Below, piece after piece: positions 21,959 through 34,400 of a stretch of DNA of 64,000 bases. The stretch's first letter is position 1. Every line of letters starts with the position of its first letter. Both the position numbers and the translations under genes were made by a program. Source of the DNA: Macrosoma leucophasiata (taxonomy: Eukaryota > Arthropoda > Insecta > Lepidoptera > Hedylidae). The notes beneath the pieces are model-generated. The model had not been told where the DNA came from. It saw only the letters and a list, made by a program, of their open reading frames with translations, and made no database searches. The DNA lies in assembly GCA_036365455.1 (NCBI GenBank), contig JAWQUS010000025.1, positions 20,310,001-20,374,000 of the forward strand, in the 5' to 3' direction.

Positions 21959-24900
21959 TCATAACATTAAATGCAGAGCATTATTTGTTGGAAGTGGAGT
22001 TATTTCATCAATTTCTTCAGCAGTCATTTGTTGATCATCCAATACCATTTTCGCACATAGGCATTCTTCACTAATACTACCATTTCCACTTACTATACAG
22101 TTTCCTAATACTTCTTTACAGCTATTGTATGGCACTATGGTGTTATTATTTCTTAAAAACTTAGTTTCTCTATTAACATTAAGAAGTCTTTCAATATCAG
22201 GTTCAAATGTTTCCTTTATTTTTATAGTTCCATCAATCCTGTATTCTATATCGGGGTCATTTTCTTTAGAAGAATGCATAAATTTTGAAATCCCACATGC
22301 TTTATTTGTATATTTTAGGGAGCAAGTGCTAGCGCATTCACAATCTTCACATATGTTATTATTTAGATGCATATTTTCTTTGAAAACATTTGGTTTTATC
22401 TTAGTCTGATGTGGCGATTCTAGAGAAGTCAACACATCACTCAACTCATCATTGTCAACAGTGGTAGTAATTTGAGCACATAAACAACTATCTTCATTTG
22501 TAATGCAGTGCCCTAAAACTTCTTTACAGTTACCGACAATGGGTCCTACGGTATCTAAATTTTCAATCTGTTGATAGTTGTTTGGATTGCCATTTACAAT
22601 TTTCTCGTCAACATTGTTATCTTTGGATAAAATACTAGGTATATCTTTAAAATCGTTAATGTTATGTACTTTGATTATGTCTGAAGTTGTGAGGTCTGGA
22701 GGGTTATCTGAAAGAATAAATTATGGTACAGTTAAATATTAATTGACATATAACAACACACACTTAAAGGAGATGTTCCAAAATGTATGGAACTTGGGCC
22801 TGCACCTTGTACGCTATATTGAAAGAAGCCTAAAATACTAAAACATTTTCCGCTATTCAAATCGTTTATTACACTATAGGGACTGTGCGAAGTACTAGGT
22901 GGGGGTAATGTTATCGATCGCAGCGCCCATGGTGGCGAAAAGTCGCAATAATGTGGGACCTGTCATCTCATAGTAATCTGTTTAGACTTGGATATGTAAT
23001 TTTCATAATCACATTTAACCGCCTATAAAATGGCAAACAGTAGTTTTCGTGTTGTAAACTGAAAAAATATCAGTTAGAAATAGGAGTAATAGTAAGGGAG
23101 AAAGAAACAACGCAAATATGTTTATTTCGAGTAAAATTTTACAACCGTTTTCGAATTGTCCTTAGAAGTCAATAACAACTTAAAGTGAATAATTACTTAT
23201 TACATAAAGTAGAAATAAAACAGATAATTAAGTAAATTAAAATAGGGATAAAATAAACTTACTATTACGTAAAAACATTTCAATTCCTTCCTACCAATAA
23301 CTAGACTAGATAGGAACAGAAAGAAAAACTTATGGTCGAACAAAATGGTCGAGGAGGGCAATGGCTGTCACATGCGTCATACTCGTGAACGGGTGCTGTT
23401 GGTGGGGACTGGTCTGTTCTGGTTTGCAGGGGCTACATCACATTTAGTAGATAGCAGTTTATTTGCATCTATGCTATGGACGTTGACATTATTTGATTTT
23501 TCACGATAATCTGTACTAGATTTAAGCTCTCATTTAAAAGAGCTCTTACTGAGTTTGTTGGGTAGCGGAGTTCTTCTCAGTAGTGACTGCACTTGGAACT
23601 CTGCTAAGTGAATAACATTGATCTTGACGAATAAGTTTTTCTTTTTCTTCATTTATTAACATTGAAGGAATTGAAAAATTTTATGATTATTATGTTTTAA
23701 CCAAATAGTTTAAATTTTAATTTTTAATTTACTATTAATATATGATTTTGCTTTTACTATATGTAATGGTTATTCGCTCTAGGTAGTTTATGATTTATTG
23801 ACGTTTTGAAAGTATCTGTAAAGATCTATTCGAAATAAAAATATTTTCTATTCTATTCTATTCTATTCTATTCGTCAAAATCACAATCTACGAGTATGTT
23901 ATTCACTTAGCGGAGTTCCAAGTACAGTCACTATTGAGAAGAACTCCGCTACCAAAGAAACTCAGTAGGAGCTCTTTCAATTTTAACCTATGTCTAATAC
24001 AGATATTCATTCAAATAATTCAAATAAACGTACATAGCATATGTATTTGTGTAAGTAGAAATCAACAACTATCCACCATAATGAAATGTAGCACCGGCAG
24101 ACCAGAACAGATCAGTCCTCACCATCAGCACCCGTTCACGAGTATGGCTCATGACCATTGCTCTCCTCGAACATTTAAAGGGAAGTGAGCCAACCACCCG
24201 CCGTAGTAAACGCAAGTTTAATCGATTGATTCTCAAGAGCTACTTGGAAAATTGAACAATCCAAGAAATGGATAAAACAAACACGCAATTACATTTCACA
24301 CTCGTTCTGCATTTTATTTAAATATTAGGTACGTCTATTACAACCCAATCAAATTGATTCTGACTTCAAACTGAGATGAATAAAATTGTTTATACCTAAA
24401 GCAGTTTTGTAAAGTATCAAAATACATGTTTGTCTTATGATGCCTGTCCTTGTTTTTTTCTTAATTCCTCTATATCAAGGACATGCCCAGCAGAAACCAA
24501 CAATTTTCCTTTAAAGATTGTTTGCGGTTGAAATTTTATAGTGTGTGATACTCACAAACCCGGATCCTAAAATAATACTAATTTCGATTTGAAAACAACA
24601 TTTAATTTATTACTAGGGATACAGGAATAATTCTATATGTTTGTAATTATTGTATGTAACCGATATTTTATCGGTTACATACTATATTGTCTTGTTTTAC
24701 TGTAAAACTACAACTAAAAATGAACTAAACAAACCCTGACATATTCAAAATTTAACACACTTTTTGAACAACTCATTTGATTCGAATGACCAAAAATTGT
24801 TTCACAACCCTTTCTCCACCCAAGTTAAGGCATCAGAGTAATTTTGGAAGAAGATTAATAGATAATTTTCGATTATAATAATATTTTGTCAAAATTTTGC

Positions 24901-27900
24901 GGTATTATGTCATAATGGTCAGACAAACAACGGTCCCACAAAGTTGCGGACGCTAGGTGGCGCTGAACTCGTGCACAGTCCCTATACCTTCAATTAACTG
25001 TCGTTATGTTTTTAAGAAACAAGAATGTCATCGTTTTAATATGGTGACATACCTTACTGTTGTCGTACAAAAATTAAACAAAATAAATGTAATATTTCTG
25101 ACAAATAAACAACAGTTCTAAATATTTTTTGGGTATTTTTCCACGATTCTACATATTTTTCTCTATGTTCTGATACAGTGTACAAGGCGCGGACCTAAAA
25201 TGGAACTTGTCCTTTATAAATGCAGTATTCTCCAGACCGAATTCCGGTCACAGTTCGCGAATCTCAACGGAGATTAGGCAACTGCATATGAGATATTATT
25301 AATACTGCACAAGTGTATGTGCAAACACAGCCTGGTGGGATGGCGATCCAATACGACCAGAGAGAGATCTACGTTATCTACGTCTCCAAGGCACGGGTTC
25401 CAAACTCTGGGTTACTACTGGAAATATCATCACAGAAAACCCAAATAACAGCTTTTTCCGACCTAGGGATCGGACCTGGGACCTCAGGCTCAGCATCGCG
25501 ATTGTGACCACTGGTCTAACGAGGCACTTAATGTATAACATAATAATTGTATAAACAAAACAATAACATGAGATTTACCTGTATCCTCTTGCAAAGGAAT
25601 CACAGCAGATATATCTACTTCTTTAGACCTCAAAACATTTTCTGAAAAAAGGAAAAATAAGATAAATGCTAGTATTATAATGTAAAATAAAGAGGTTCCA
25701 ATTAAATCATCACTTACTGTGACTAGAAAGATGTCTTCTCCTAGCATATTCAGTAGCAAATCTCTTTTCACAGCCAGATACTAAACAGTCAAACCAATCA
25801 TCTGGTGTGTGAATTTTTTCATGGGATTTCAAATAATGCAGTTGAATGAAACCTGTAAATATAAACATTTATTTAATTAACAAAATACCTACATGCCATT
25901 GGCTTACTGCTGTATAACCAGTACATATGTGCAATGTGATTTTTAAGACACCAATCAATTAATTATTGTGAACTATTTTAACCATTGGGCCAGCCGATAA
26001 AAATCATTTGCTCCATTCATGATGTTGCATATCAATAAGCATTTTGAATAAGAGTCTCTAAAATTTGTATAGTGCCTTAAATATCGCCTTGTATAATATT
26101 GCATATTACGTAGAGGCATATGTGTTGTGTAGATTAGGAACATTACATTTTAATTCTCTTATTAGTTCATGCTACTTAGTTTCAGTTTCCAGTATGAAGA
26201 CCCCCAATTTATTTATTTATTTAACTGTATAAAAACCGTAAAGTGGTTCACAAAATACATCTACTGAGTTACAAGTATGTAATTCCTAGAAGTAAGTATG
26301 TAAAGTCCTCTCTAATAGATTCTGAGTAAGTGTTGTGGCATAAGGACGAATGGACAAACAAATGGACAGATAGACAGACATGACGAATCCATAAGGGTAC
26401 CATTCTTTGACATTTGGCTACAAAACAAAAAAGTAAAAAAAATATAGATTACTTATGTAAATAAATACCTTTCTTGCAAACACTGCAATGATACGGCTTC
26501 ACATCCACATGAGTAAATTCATGATGTTTGAGGTGGTGGGAAAAGTTAAATGTTTTTCTACAACCAACAAAGCTGCAAACATAACGTCTCTCTGTCTTTG
26601 GCTTGTGTGTTTTCAGGTGCGTTGACAGCGCCAGCTCACTATTGAATTTGGATTTACATGTTTTACATTTATATGTACCTGAAAGTAATGCATATTTGTT
26701 TAATAATAATTACACATGTAGCTTTGTCTGAACTAAGCTTTACCTTTCTTCCGGGTAAATGTTTAAAGTACATATTATGAACTTAAGCTAGACTTATCTA
26801 ATATATTTTAAATTTTACCACAGTAAAGCACACACTGTAGAATGTGTACAAGCTCTATAAGATAAGGAGATACCCTGACAGAATATAATATATAAGTCTG
26901 CAGTCTTATCTCTAACCTTCTGAGACCCAAGACTATTGAATACTTTTTCAGTCCATATTTAATGATTGCAATTTTTTTATATTTCAGTAACAATGAGTAG
27001 ATATTTAAATTTTAGTAACAACAACTGATCAATATATTAGGTTGGGGAAAAAGTTTCATTTTTTAAGATAATTCAAAACATTTTTTAATATAGTTTATTT
27101 AAATTTAACTAAAATATGTATGTACCATTTTGTTCGATAACCTTTTGCCATCTTGTAGGTAGGGACATGATCCCATTGCTATAAAAATTTTGGGACTTCT
27201 CATCAAAATACCGCAACAAGTGGATTTGGACCTAGGTCCAGGTTGAAGATCTAGGTCCATAAACATCGCAATTTTTTTTCGCAGCTTGCGTTGCATTTTT
27301 ACCTTTTTTGTAGTAGAATTTTAAAATGTATCGAATTTCTTCATTAGATTCACTCATCTTGACAGTACGAAAAACAAATGAAAATCACACATTTGCCTAA
27401 TTTGAATTTGGAATTATGTTCTTTAAAATTTTAACTTTCAATGATACCAAAACCAGCCAGATACAAATACAACAGCCAAAGAGATTTTATTACAAGTTCA
27501 TACATAATATAGTGCGAAAAGACTTTTTCCCCAACCTATTATAATAGCCTCGCTGGTTCAATTCCTGCTTAAAGTTAAATTTTTCATTGCATTTTTTTTT
27601 TAATTTAACAAATTCACTAGCATGAATTATAGCGAAAAAAAAAAATATTAAAAACCTTTATGAGCATAATCCATATGTCTTTTCAAGAGTGTATCATCTC
27701 TAAAGTTGCGGTCACATTTGCTACACTTTACAGTGCCTGTGCGCTTATGCTGTTTTTGATGTCTTTTTAATGCTGATCTGTAAAATAAACATTTTTTTTT
27801 ATGTCTTTTTGGATTGCCAAATTTATATTTAACTAGCAGACTGCCCCGGCATCGCGCGGGTGCATGATGTTATAAAGCCTAAAACCTTCCTCAATAAATG

Positions 27901-28718
27901 GGCTATACATATAACACTGAGAGAATTTTTCAAATCAGACTAGTAGTTCCTGAGATTAGCCCGTTCAAACAAACAAACAAACTCTTCAGCTTTATAATAT
28001 TAAGTATAGATTAACATCAAAGTCATATCAAAAATAATCATATTCTGTATGGTCAAAGTACTCATCTTCTCAAAAAATTGATTTATTGATAGAAGTTCAG
28101 TTATTCAGATGACACATTTAATGTTCATCACTTGTGAATTTAAGTTTTGTTAGTAACCATGCAAGACATCACTATTAGGATTTGTAATAATCTTAATACT
28201 AGATAGGTATTGAATTCATTCTAGTTTAACTGGTTACAGAATAATATCCCTATAATATACCTAATACATACTATATGTAAAATGTTTCTTTTATTATGTT
28301 CTATTCACAGTATAAGTTCAGCACCCAACATGCAATACAATGCATTTGCTCAAAAGATGTTATCTGATAAGAAATTAGGTTGATCTTGGTGTTTGTATCA
28401 GTCCCGAGTAAAACTATAGACATCTAAGGAATGGAAGGCAGACTACTGATTGTTGTTTTGAACAGTCAAAAAATTAATAGTCAGTTTTATTTTAATCAAA
28501 AACAAGGACGCCAAAAAACCCAAAAATATGTTTATATCTGCTTTGGAAGTACGAATTAACTTTACTATTATAAGAACAAGTAAAATTAAATATACCTACA
28601 CGTAACTGAATTTCTTAGAGCATTGTTCACACTGAAATTGTGGAACATGACTTTTTTTGTGTCTCTTCAACTCACTTTCATATTTAAATCGTTTGGCACA
28701 AGAATCACAATTCCACAT
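21959..28718 (-). CDS. Seven-finger C2H2 zinc-finger protein, TFIIIA-like (six exons)
   Basis: Minus-strand exons in order: 28718-28600, 27777-27656, 26678-26469, 25852-25718, 25641-25579 and 22707-21959, joining in phase to 465 aa. An in-frame TGA lies a few codons before the ATG. Seven C2H2 fingers fill residues 3 to about 195; four are complete within one exon and others span junctions. Fingers 5 and 7 have the longer Cys spacing (YVCSFVGC, FDCLVSGC) seen in transcription factor IIIA, and some linkers are short, as in that family. TFIIIA binds the 5S rRNA gene and 5S RNA in nucleus and cytoplasm; that role is inferred here. Human TFIIIA has nine fingers, so an identity with two fewer is uncertain. 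The C-terminal 250 residues are acidic, with two related motifs, NCKEVLGHC...CLCA (277-294) and SCKEVLGNC...CLCA (412-431 region), plus a Cys cluster between them. Introns carry a mariner derivative and a large fold-back element. Confidence 0.82.
22765..25205. mobile_element. Possible long element with diverged inverted ends
   Basis: Left end words GTTCCAAAATGTATGGAAC, CTGCACCTTGTACGC and CTATAGGGACTGTGCG are matched in inverse order and complement near the right end: CGCACAGTCCC-like GCACAGTCCCTATA at about 24974, then GTGTACAAGGCGCGGACC at about 25180 and ATGGAAC at about 25200. About 2.4 kb, no transposase frame. It lies in intron 5 of the zinc-finger gene and contains the fold-back element below. 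Confidence 0.45.
23347..24174. mobile_element. Large fold-back (inverted repeat) element
   Basis: Outer arms 23347-23460 and 24064-24174 pair (ACTCGTGAACGGGTGCTG against CAGCACCCGTTCACGAGT); inner arms 23515-23640 and 23868-23990 pair (GGTAGCGGAGTTCTTCTCA against TGAGAAGAACTCCGCTACC). A (TTCTA)n tract at about 23847-23875 sits near the centre. The short open frames here are by-products. Confidence 0.75.
25440..25525 (-). repeat. tRNA-derived SINE remnant
   Basis: On the minus strand it reads GCCTCGTTAGACCAGTGGT (A-box-like) and GAGGTCCCAGGTCCGATCC (B-box-like), followed by a GGTCGGAAAAAGC tail. It lies about 50 bases downstream of exon 5's donor on the minus strand. Confidence 0.5.
26185..26420. 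repeat. LINE 3'-type remnant in intron 3 of the zinc-finger gene
   Basis: GGACAAACAAATGGACAGAT, AGACAGACATGACGAATCC and AAGGGTACCATTCTTTGAC match the usual 3' UTR wording of insect non-LTR elements. No frame. Confidence 0.45.
27040..27536 (-). mobile_element. Internally deleted mariner element
   Basis: Ends are inverted repeats GGTTGGGGAAAAAGT and ACTTTTTCCCCAACC, flanked by TA (27038-27039 and 27537-27538). On the minus strand a mariner transposase start is readable (MSESNEEIRYILKFYYKKGK), followed by an abrupt jump near 27235-27245 to the transposase C-terminus (FYSNGIMSLPTRWQKVIEQN, then stop at about 27117). The catalytic domain is missing. Typical non-autonomous 497-base derivative, in intron 2 of the zinc-finger gene. 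Confidence 0.9.
27829..28020. repeat. LINE-type 3' fragment
   Basis: ACTAGCAGACTGCCCCGGCA, TCAATAAATGGGCTATACAT and CAAACAAACAAACTCTTCAG followed by CTTTATAATATTAAGTATAG match the hallmark end family also seen at 38351 and 56000-56155. Confidence 0.6.
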
Positions 28719-29050
28719 GCTTGCAACAATATTTCAGCTACACCGAGTAGATTCCGGCAATTATCAGACTTCACTAACTTCAGATAAGATAAAAGGAACC
28801 GAAAAGAACACTGAAAACTCCTATTTGATTTTATACCTATCACTGTGTCACGGCCTCGGTTCTTGGTTATTGGTCTGTGGCCTCGGTCGGTATTCTGTGA
28901 CAGTGACAACATTGCCAACTGCGAAATAGTGACGTTGCGAAATTAATCGATACGAAAATTAAATATTTCTGAATCTATTCAAATCATTTATTATTATTTG
29001 AACAACTGCTATTTTAGCGCAGTAGTTTAGTTTTTCACGTACTTGTTGGC
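28719..29050. other. Upstream region of the zinc-finger gene
   Basis: 5' flank of the minus-strand gene; two mutually overlapping open frames (28657-28929) are shadows of its first exon and 5' UTR. No core promoter element can be named. Confidence 0.4.
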
Positions 29051-29872
29051 ATAGAGCAAAGCGGCCCACGGGCCGCCGCGTACCGGAAGGGAGTAACCAT
29101 AGCGTTTATTGCCGATGCAAAACAGCCTGTCATTCTTTGCTGGGAGAAATGCGTGCGACACACACGCACACTACAAAAATCGTCTATTACTACGAAACTC
29201 ACACATTGACTTTAACAAAATACAGAAACACATTTAAATATCTGGGCGACAGGCATAGCACCATTTGGTCCTATACTTTGACAAAGGGGAAAGCCTGCAT
29301 AAGGCACAAAGTTAATACACATGGAGAAAGCACATTCTACTATAGAAACAGTAGTTATACACTAATGGGTAAAATCGACACATGTCTTGACAAAAACAGT
29401 TTTGACTCTTTCTAACTAACCAGTAGCTCCCTATGTAAAAAGAGACACAAGATGTATGCAGAGTATCAATTTTGGAAATGATTTGATGTGACGTCATACT
29501 TATGCCTTCGCGTGACGATCGGCGCCGTTGTATGCGCCCGATTTGTGCTACATCTGTTGTCAAGCAAACAGGTGCTCAGAATATTTTTGCTGTTTTCTTG
29601 AGAACTAAATCTTTTAACTAGTTATTGTGGTATTCTAGGTTTTGCTTTATGTTGACTGATTATGCTCTCGTATTGTTTAAAACAGAGTGGTGCACGGAAA
29701 AACGAAAATAATCTTGGATTGAACTTTGTGAGGTTATGTACAAATTTTCAATCGAAACAACCCTTTATAAGGCGGCCATTGTAATCGCCCAAATTTTTGT
29801 AGGCAATCACGCCAATTCTGTAGGTATTTCTACTCAATGGCATAAGGCTACTCCCCTCCGGTGTTGCTCTAT
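29051..29872. mobile_element. Repeat C, longer copy
   Basis: Begins ATAGAGCAAAGCGGCCC and ends CTACTCCCCTCCGGTGTTGC TCTAT. The left third matches 10879-11169; the right 115 bases (AATCGCCCAAATTTTTGTAG) are found inverted at 59816-59906. The frame at 29137-29415 is repeat sequence. Confidence 0.65.
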
Positions 29873-30218
29873 TTTCAGTAACCGTCAAAGTTTTTCGTAA
29901 AGGTTTTCGTTGGGGACAATGTGTTTACGTCGTTGAGCTGATAATGGTTTACGTCTTTTTGTGATGTACTTGGCTGAGGATTTATTTTGATGGCAAACCG
30001 AAACAAATACAACTAAAGTTAAAGAAAACTAGCTATGGCTCTTTTAATAAGACTTTTGTTTTTAATATAATTGAAACAAAACATTAACTTTTAATAAAAT
30101 AAAGCAATGGTTACTATGAAAAACGTCAGATTGCGATAACATTTTATTGTAATTTAAAGTTTTAAATATAATTTTGAGCCTGAAATCGCGACAATGTTGA
30201 CATTTTATAAATATGTTT

Positions 30219-30585
30219 GTTTTTTGGCGGGTACCTTGGAGAATGCTTTTGGTGCTCTTATTTTATTTCATTTTCTTGGTGTATTTTTGAGTTATATTAA
30301 ATAAAGTTGGTGGCATTTTGTTTGATATAGGCATAGAATAGATAATAAATCTATGCTTATTACAGTGCTCGTGTATAGTGAAATAGAACAACAGTGTGAA
30401 AACACGTTCTTTCGGGTTGCCTCCAAAACTTCATTGTAAATGTTTTGGTAAAGTAGCCATCGCTTTACTCGAACTACTGTGACTCTGACTAACTAATTCT
30501 GACTTTTAAGTTGCCTATTACGAATACGAAATAGTCGAAATATTTTTTTACTTGACACTGGCAATATGCATAACAAGCGATGCCA
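30219..30585 (+). repeat. Dispersed repeat B, copy 1
   Basis: TTTGGCGGGTACCTTGGAGA, GGTGGCATTTTGTTTGATAT, GGTTGCCTCCAAAACTTCAT and GACACTGGCAATATGCATAA. Copy 2 lies at 30696 and copy 3 at 59243. Absent coding capacity. Confidence 0.85.
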
Positions 30586-30695
30586 TAAAATTTTTAAAAA
30601 AATATTGTCTGTTGACTCTGTTGACAGTTGACAGATGACTGGGTTGTTGGTATTGGTCTGTGGTGATGACTGATTGACTGATAAGAAGACTAGAG

Positions 30696-31105
30696 GAGTT
30701 TTAGCGGGAACCTTGAAAGAGGCGACAGAGGCGTATGGTGCTCTTATTTTATTTCATTTTCTTGGTGTATTTTTAAGTTATATTGAATAAAATTGGTGGC
30801 ATTTTGTTTGATATAGGTTTATTACAGTGCCCGTGTATAGTGAAATAGAATAACAGTGCGAAAACACGACCTTTCAGGTTGCCTCCAAAACTTCATTGTA
30901 AATGTTCTGGTAAAGTAGCCATCGCTTTACTCGAATAACTTGATTGTAACTCACTTGACTGACATATTATACTTGATAACTTATATACTTGATACTTACA
31001 TATTATACTTGATGACTATATTATACTAACTTTTACGCTGCTTAAATAAATATGAAATATCGTTTTACTTGACACTGGCAATATGCGTAATAGCGATGCC
31101 ATAAT
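30696..31105 (+). repeat. Dispersed repeat B, copy 2
   Basis: TTTTAGCGGGAACCTTGAAA through GACACTGGCAATATGCGTAA. Very similar to 59243-59790 but without the MITE insertion found there, so it preserves the empty site near 30985. It ends about 300 bases before the SLC19 start codon. Confidence 0.85.
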
Positions 31106-31403
31106 AACAAAAAAATAAAATAAGACTAGAATGACTAGATAGTGATCTGTGTATAAGTTAGCTGATAACCTCGGAATTGATAATATGATAACACTACTTT
31201 AGCACTGAAAAGTAGTAAGCTTGCTGAAAAGTGCCAAAACAAACTTCACTAATGGAATGAAGAAATACTTTTAATTAAAAGTGAAAACATTGCTACTTAC
31301 GTAAGATCTCAAAACATACCTACTTTAACCTACTACTCTCTTGCGAGAGGAAGCTACGTTGGCTATGTCAGTCGTTTACGAAGTTTGAGGGTTTGCAGTC
31401 GTT

Positions 31404-34400
31404 ATGCACGGTTGGCTGAAAATCACATTGATTCTGTGTGCGTTCGGCACACTACGAGAGATACGACCGTCAGAGCCATTTGTGACAGAGTTCCTGCTTG
31501 GAGATTGGCGAAATGTGACAGAAGACCAGCTTATGCAAGAAGTCTACCCTGTGGGAACATATTCTTACTTAGCACTGCTCGTTTTGATATTTCTCATCAC
31601 TGATTTCTTGAGATTCAAACCTGTGATTATACTTTCAGGTACCTCAGCACATTTTTTTATTGAATAAGACTTATTTTTTGTATGTATTTTAAAAGCTTAC
31701 TGGAGACCTTATTAAGGTTCATCAACATCATGAAGTGTTAAATTAACTTGCTTACAAATTAAATTTCGTAATAATAAAGAAAACAACTTTCATCATTTAT
31801 AATAATTAACTACACAAGAGCTTGGCCCCTAGGCCTGCCGGTGGTGTCCCACTATTTTTAAAATTTTTATATGTACATATTTATATTGTTCTCTTTTTTT
31901 TAATTATGTAAATTTGTCATGTTAATGGGTGATTAATAAATAAGTCCTTAAAAATACACAATAAATGTTTTTTACCAATATTATTAAATACACTAAATAA
32001 CAACCATGTAAATGTTGATGTGGATGCCATATGAGCTGTGTGTATGTCTGCATCTGATAATATTATGTACTTTCTAGATTTGCTTAGACATAATTGGATT
32101 TTAGGACTAATGTAGGACTGAATGAAATGCACAAGTTTAAGAAAAAAATTATTGTTCTGATTTTTTTAAATGTTTAACCATTTTGTGATCGGCTTTTCAA
32201 CACCCTGTTAAACCCTGTTAGGGTAACAGGTGTGTTGCAGGAGTTCATTGGCAGGTGAGAGCCTTTCCTCCAGAGAGGTGGCCGCCTCTTATTAAGTCAG
32301 GACTGTGAGTGAACAAGATTTTTGCACTCTTAGAGCTGGATTATTCTAATCCAAAACAATTTGGTTTCAGGTTTAAGTGGCATAGGTGTGTATGCTGTAT
32401 TGCTCTGGACAACAAGTATAGAATGGCTTCAAGTGTCTCAGTTTTTGTACGGCATGTACATGGCGACAGAAGTTGCTTACCTCACATATATTTATGCAAA
32501 GGTAAGCATTGTGACAGTCTACACATTTTTTTCATTTAGATAAACGTTTTGTATCCTAATTGATCAAACCCAAGTCTTCAAGATTAATGGCCAAATACAG
32601 TCGGTTGGTAAAATCTGCAAAAATGTTTATTCCAATGAGAGCACCTCATGAATACCCAAGAGTACAGCGAGCAACATCAGCATTAGAACTTCGTGTACTC
32701 AATTCAAGTCGTCACATGCGTCATTGACCATGTATCAGAGCAAATTACCTACAATAATTACCTAGCTGGTATTTTTTTAAAGTGATTATAGTCATTATAG
32801 ATAATGAATAAAAAATAGGTACCACTATCATCTCATTAATGCGCAGAGTGCAGTCTCAGACCAAATAATTATTTTATTCTTGGCTTATTTGAAGCTTCAG
32901 TAGTCTTGTTTAGTCCAAAATCATGCCAAAAAATAAATAATTAAAATCATTTCGTCATGTCCCTTCATACCTATGTATAAGCTTATAAGCTGTGTTATCA
33001 AGATATTATTGAGTACCTATGCTTAGACTCGTGAGCTATAAAGTGACAAATGTATGATGTTTTTTTTTATGTAATCATCATCACTCAATAATTTCATCCG
33101 AAAGACATTCTCTGCTGGACCAATGTCCAAATTGCCCAATTTGTGTAGGATATGCCATATTTTTTTTTATGTAAGGTGGCAAACAAGCATGCAGTTCACA
33201 TTCATGTTAAGCGATGACTACAGCCCATAGACATCTACACAAAAACCAGAGGTCAAAATGCAGATGCGTTGCCACCCCTGAGACCTAAGTTGTTATGTCT
33301 CTTTGATAGTTATTACGGGGCCTAGTCAGGGGATAGTTACTGCGCGGCAACCCCACCTACATAGTGCGCGGCGGCCGCGCACAATGGAGATGGGGGTTAA
33401 TGTTTGCCGCGGTTAATTTGTACTCAGCTTAAGAATGTAGCCCGCGAATATAATAATGACTGGTGTACACATATTTAAAAAGTCCTTTTTTGGAACCTTT
33501 AAACATTCCTACAGTTCACAGTGATGGCTATAGTGAAAATAAGATTTAAGACATCTACCAACTTAAAAACCGCAGGTATCAATGCAGATGTATTTACTGG
33601 TGGTAGACTTCCAGTGTAGGGAATCGAGGGCATAGGCATCACCGCATTACCTTATCTATCTGCCGCCAAATGGTAGTATTGACCTCTATCGCGTTCCAGT
33701 TACATGGTAATTTTTGGCCCTTAATAACTATCACAAAGACAACAACTAGGGTCTCCGGGATTGCATCGCCTTTTTCATTATTTTTCTTTTTATTAATGTA
33801 TGTTGGTGATTCTTATCATGCCATTATCTAATGAAACAAATGTATGCAGGTGGAACCTTCGAAATACCCTCTCGTATCGTCGTACACCCGCATCGCAGCT
33901 CTCACCGGCCGATTCCTCTCCGGCGTCAGTGCCCAACTGCTCACCTACTTCAATCTCATGGATTATCGACAACTAAACTACATCACTTTTACTGGTAAGG
34001 ATTTTTTTAAATAAGATGGCAAGTAAGCATGTACTTCACATGGATATCAAGTGATGACTGTAGCCTATAGACATCTACACAAAAACCAGTAGTCAAAATG
34101 CAGGTGTGTTGGCACCCCTGAGACCTTGGCTGTTATGTCTCTGTGATCTATATTCTGCATTGCGGGTAGAGCTCCAGTAAAGGTAGTATAAATGGGGGTA
34201 TTTATTGCTAACATGTTGCGGTCAAGTGGTAATTTACGACCCCGGATTTTCCGGCACAGTATAGGTACAGCAGAGGTACCAGGAGTGGTCAGCTTATGGC
34301 GGCATTAGCGACATCAATTGCCTACTAACCTTCGAGTCTCGACTGAAGTAAAATTTTTCTTTAAAAAATATGTTATTGTTAAATTAACAAAAACCATAAC

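Noticed and set aside
23840..23875. Possible CRISPR-like or regulatory array
   Set aside because: Simple TTCTA microsatellite in a eukaryotic fold-back element; no spacers.
27105..27296. 63-codon minus-strand frame
   Set aside because: Off-frame reading across the deletion joint of a mariner derivative.
28667..28929. Two open frames on opposite strands near the zinc-finger start
   Set aside because: Shadows of exon 1 and its 5' UTR; the correct frame is fixed by CDSC and HKKSH of finger 1.
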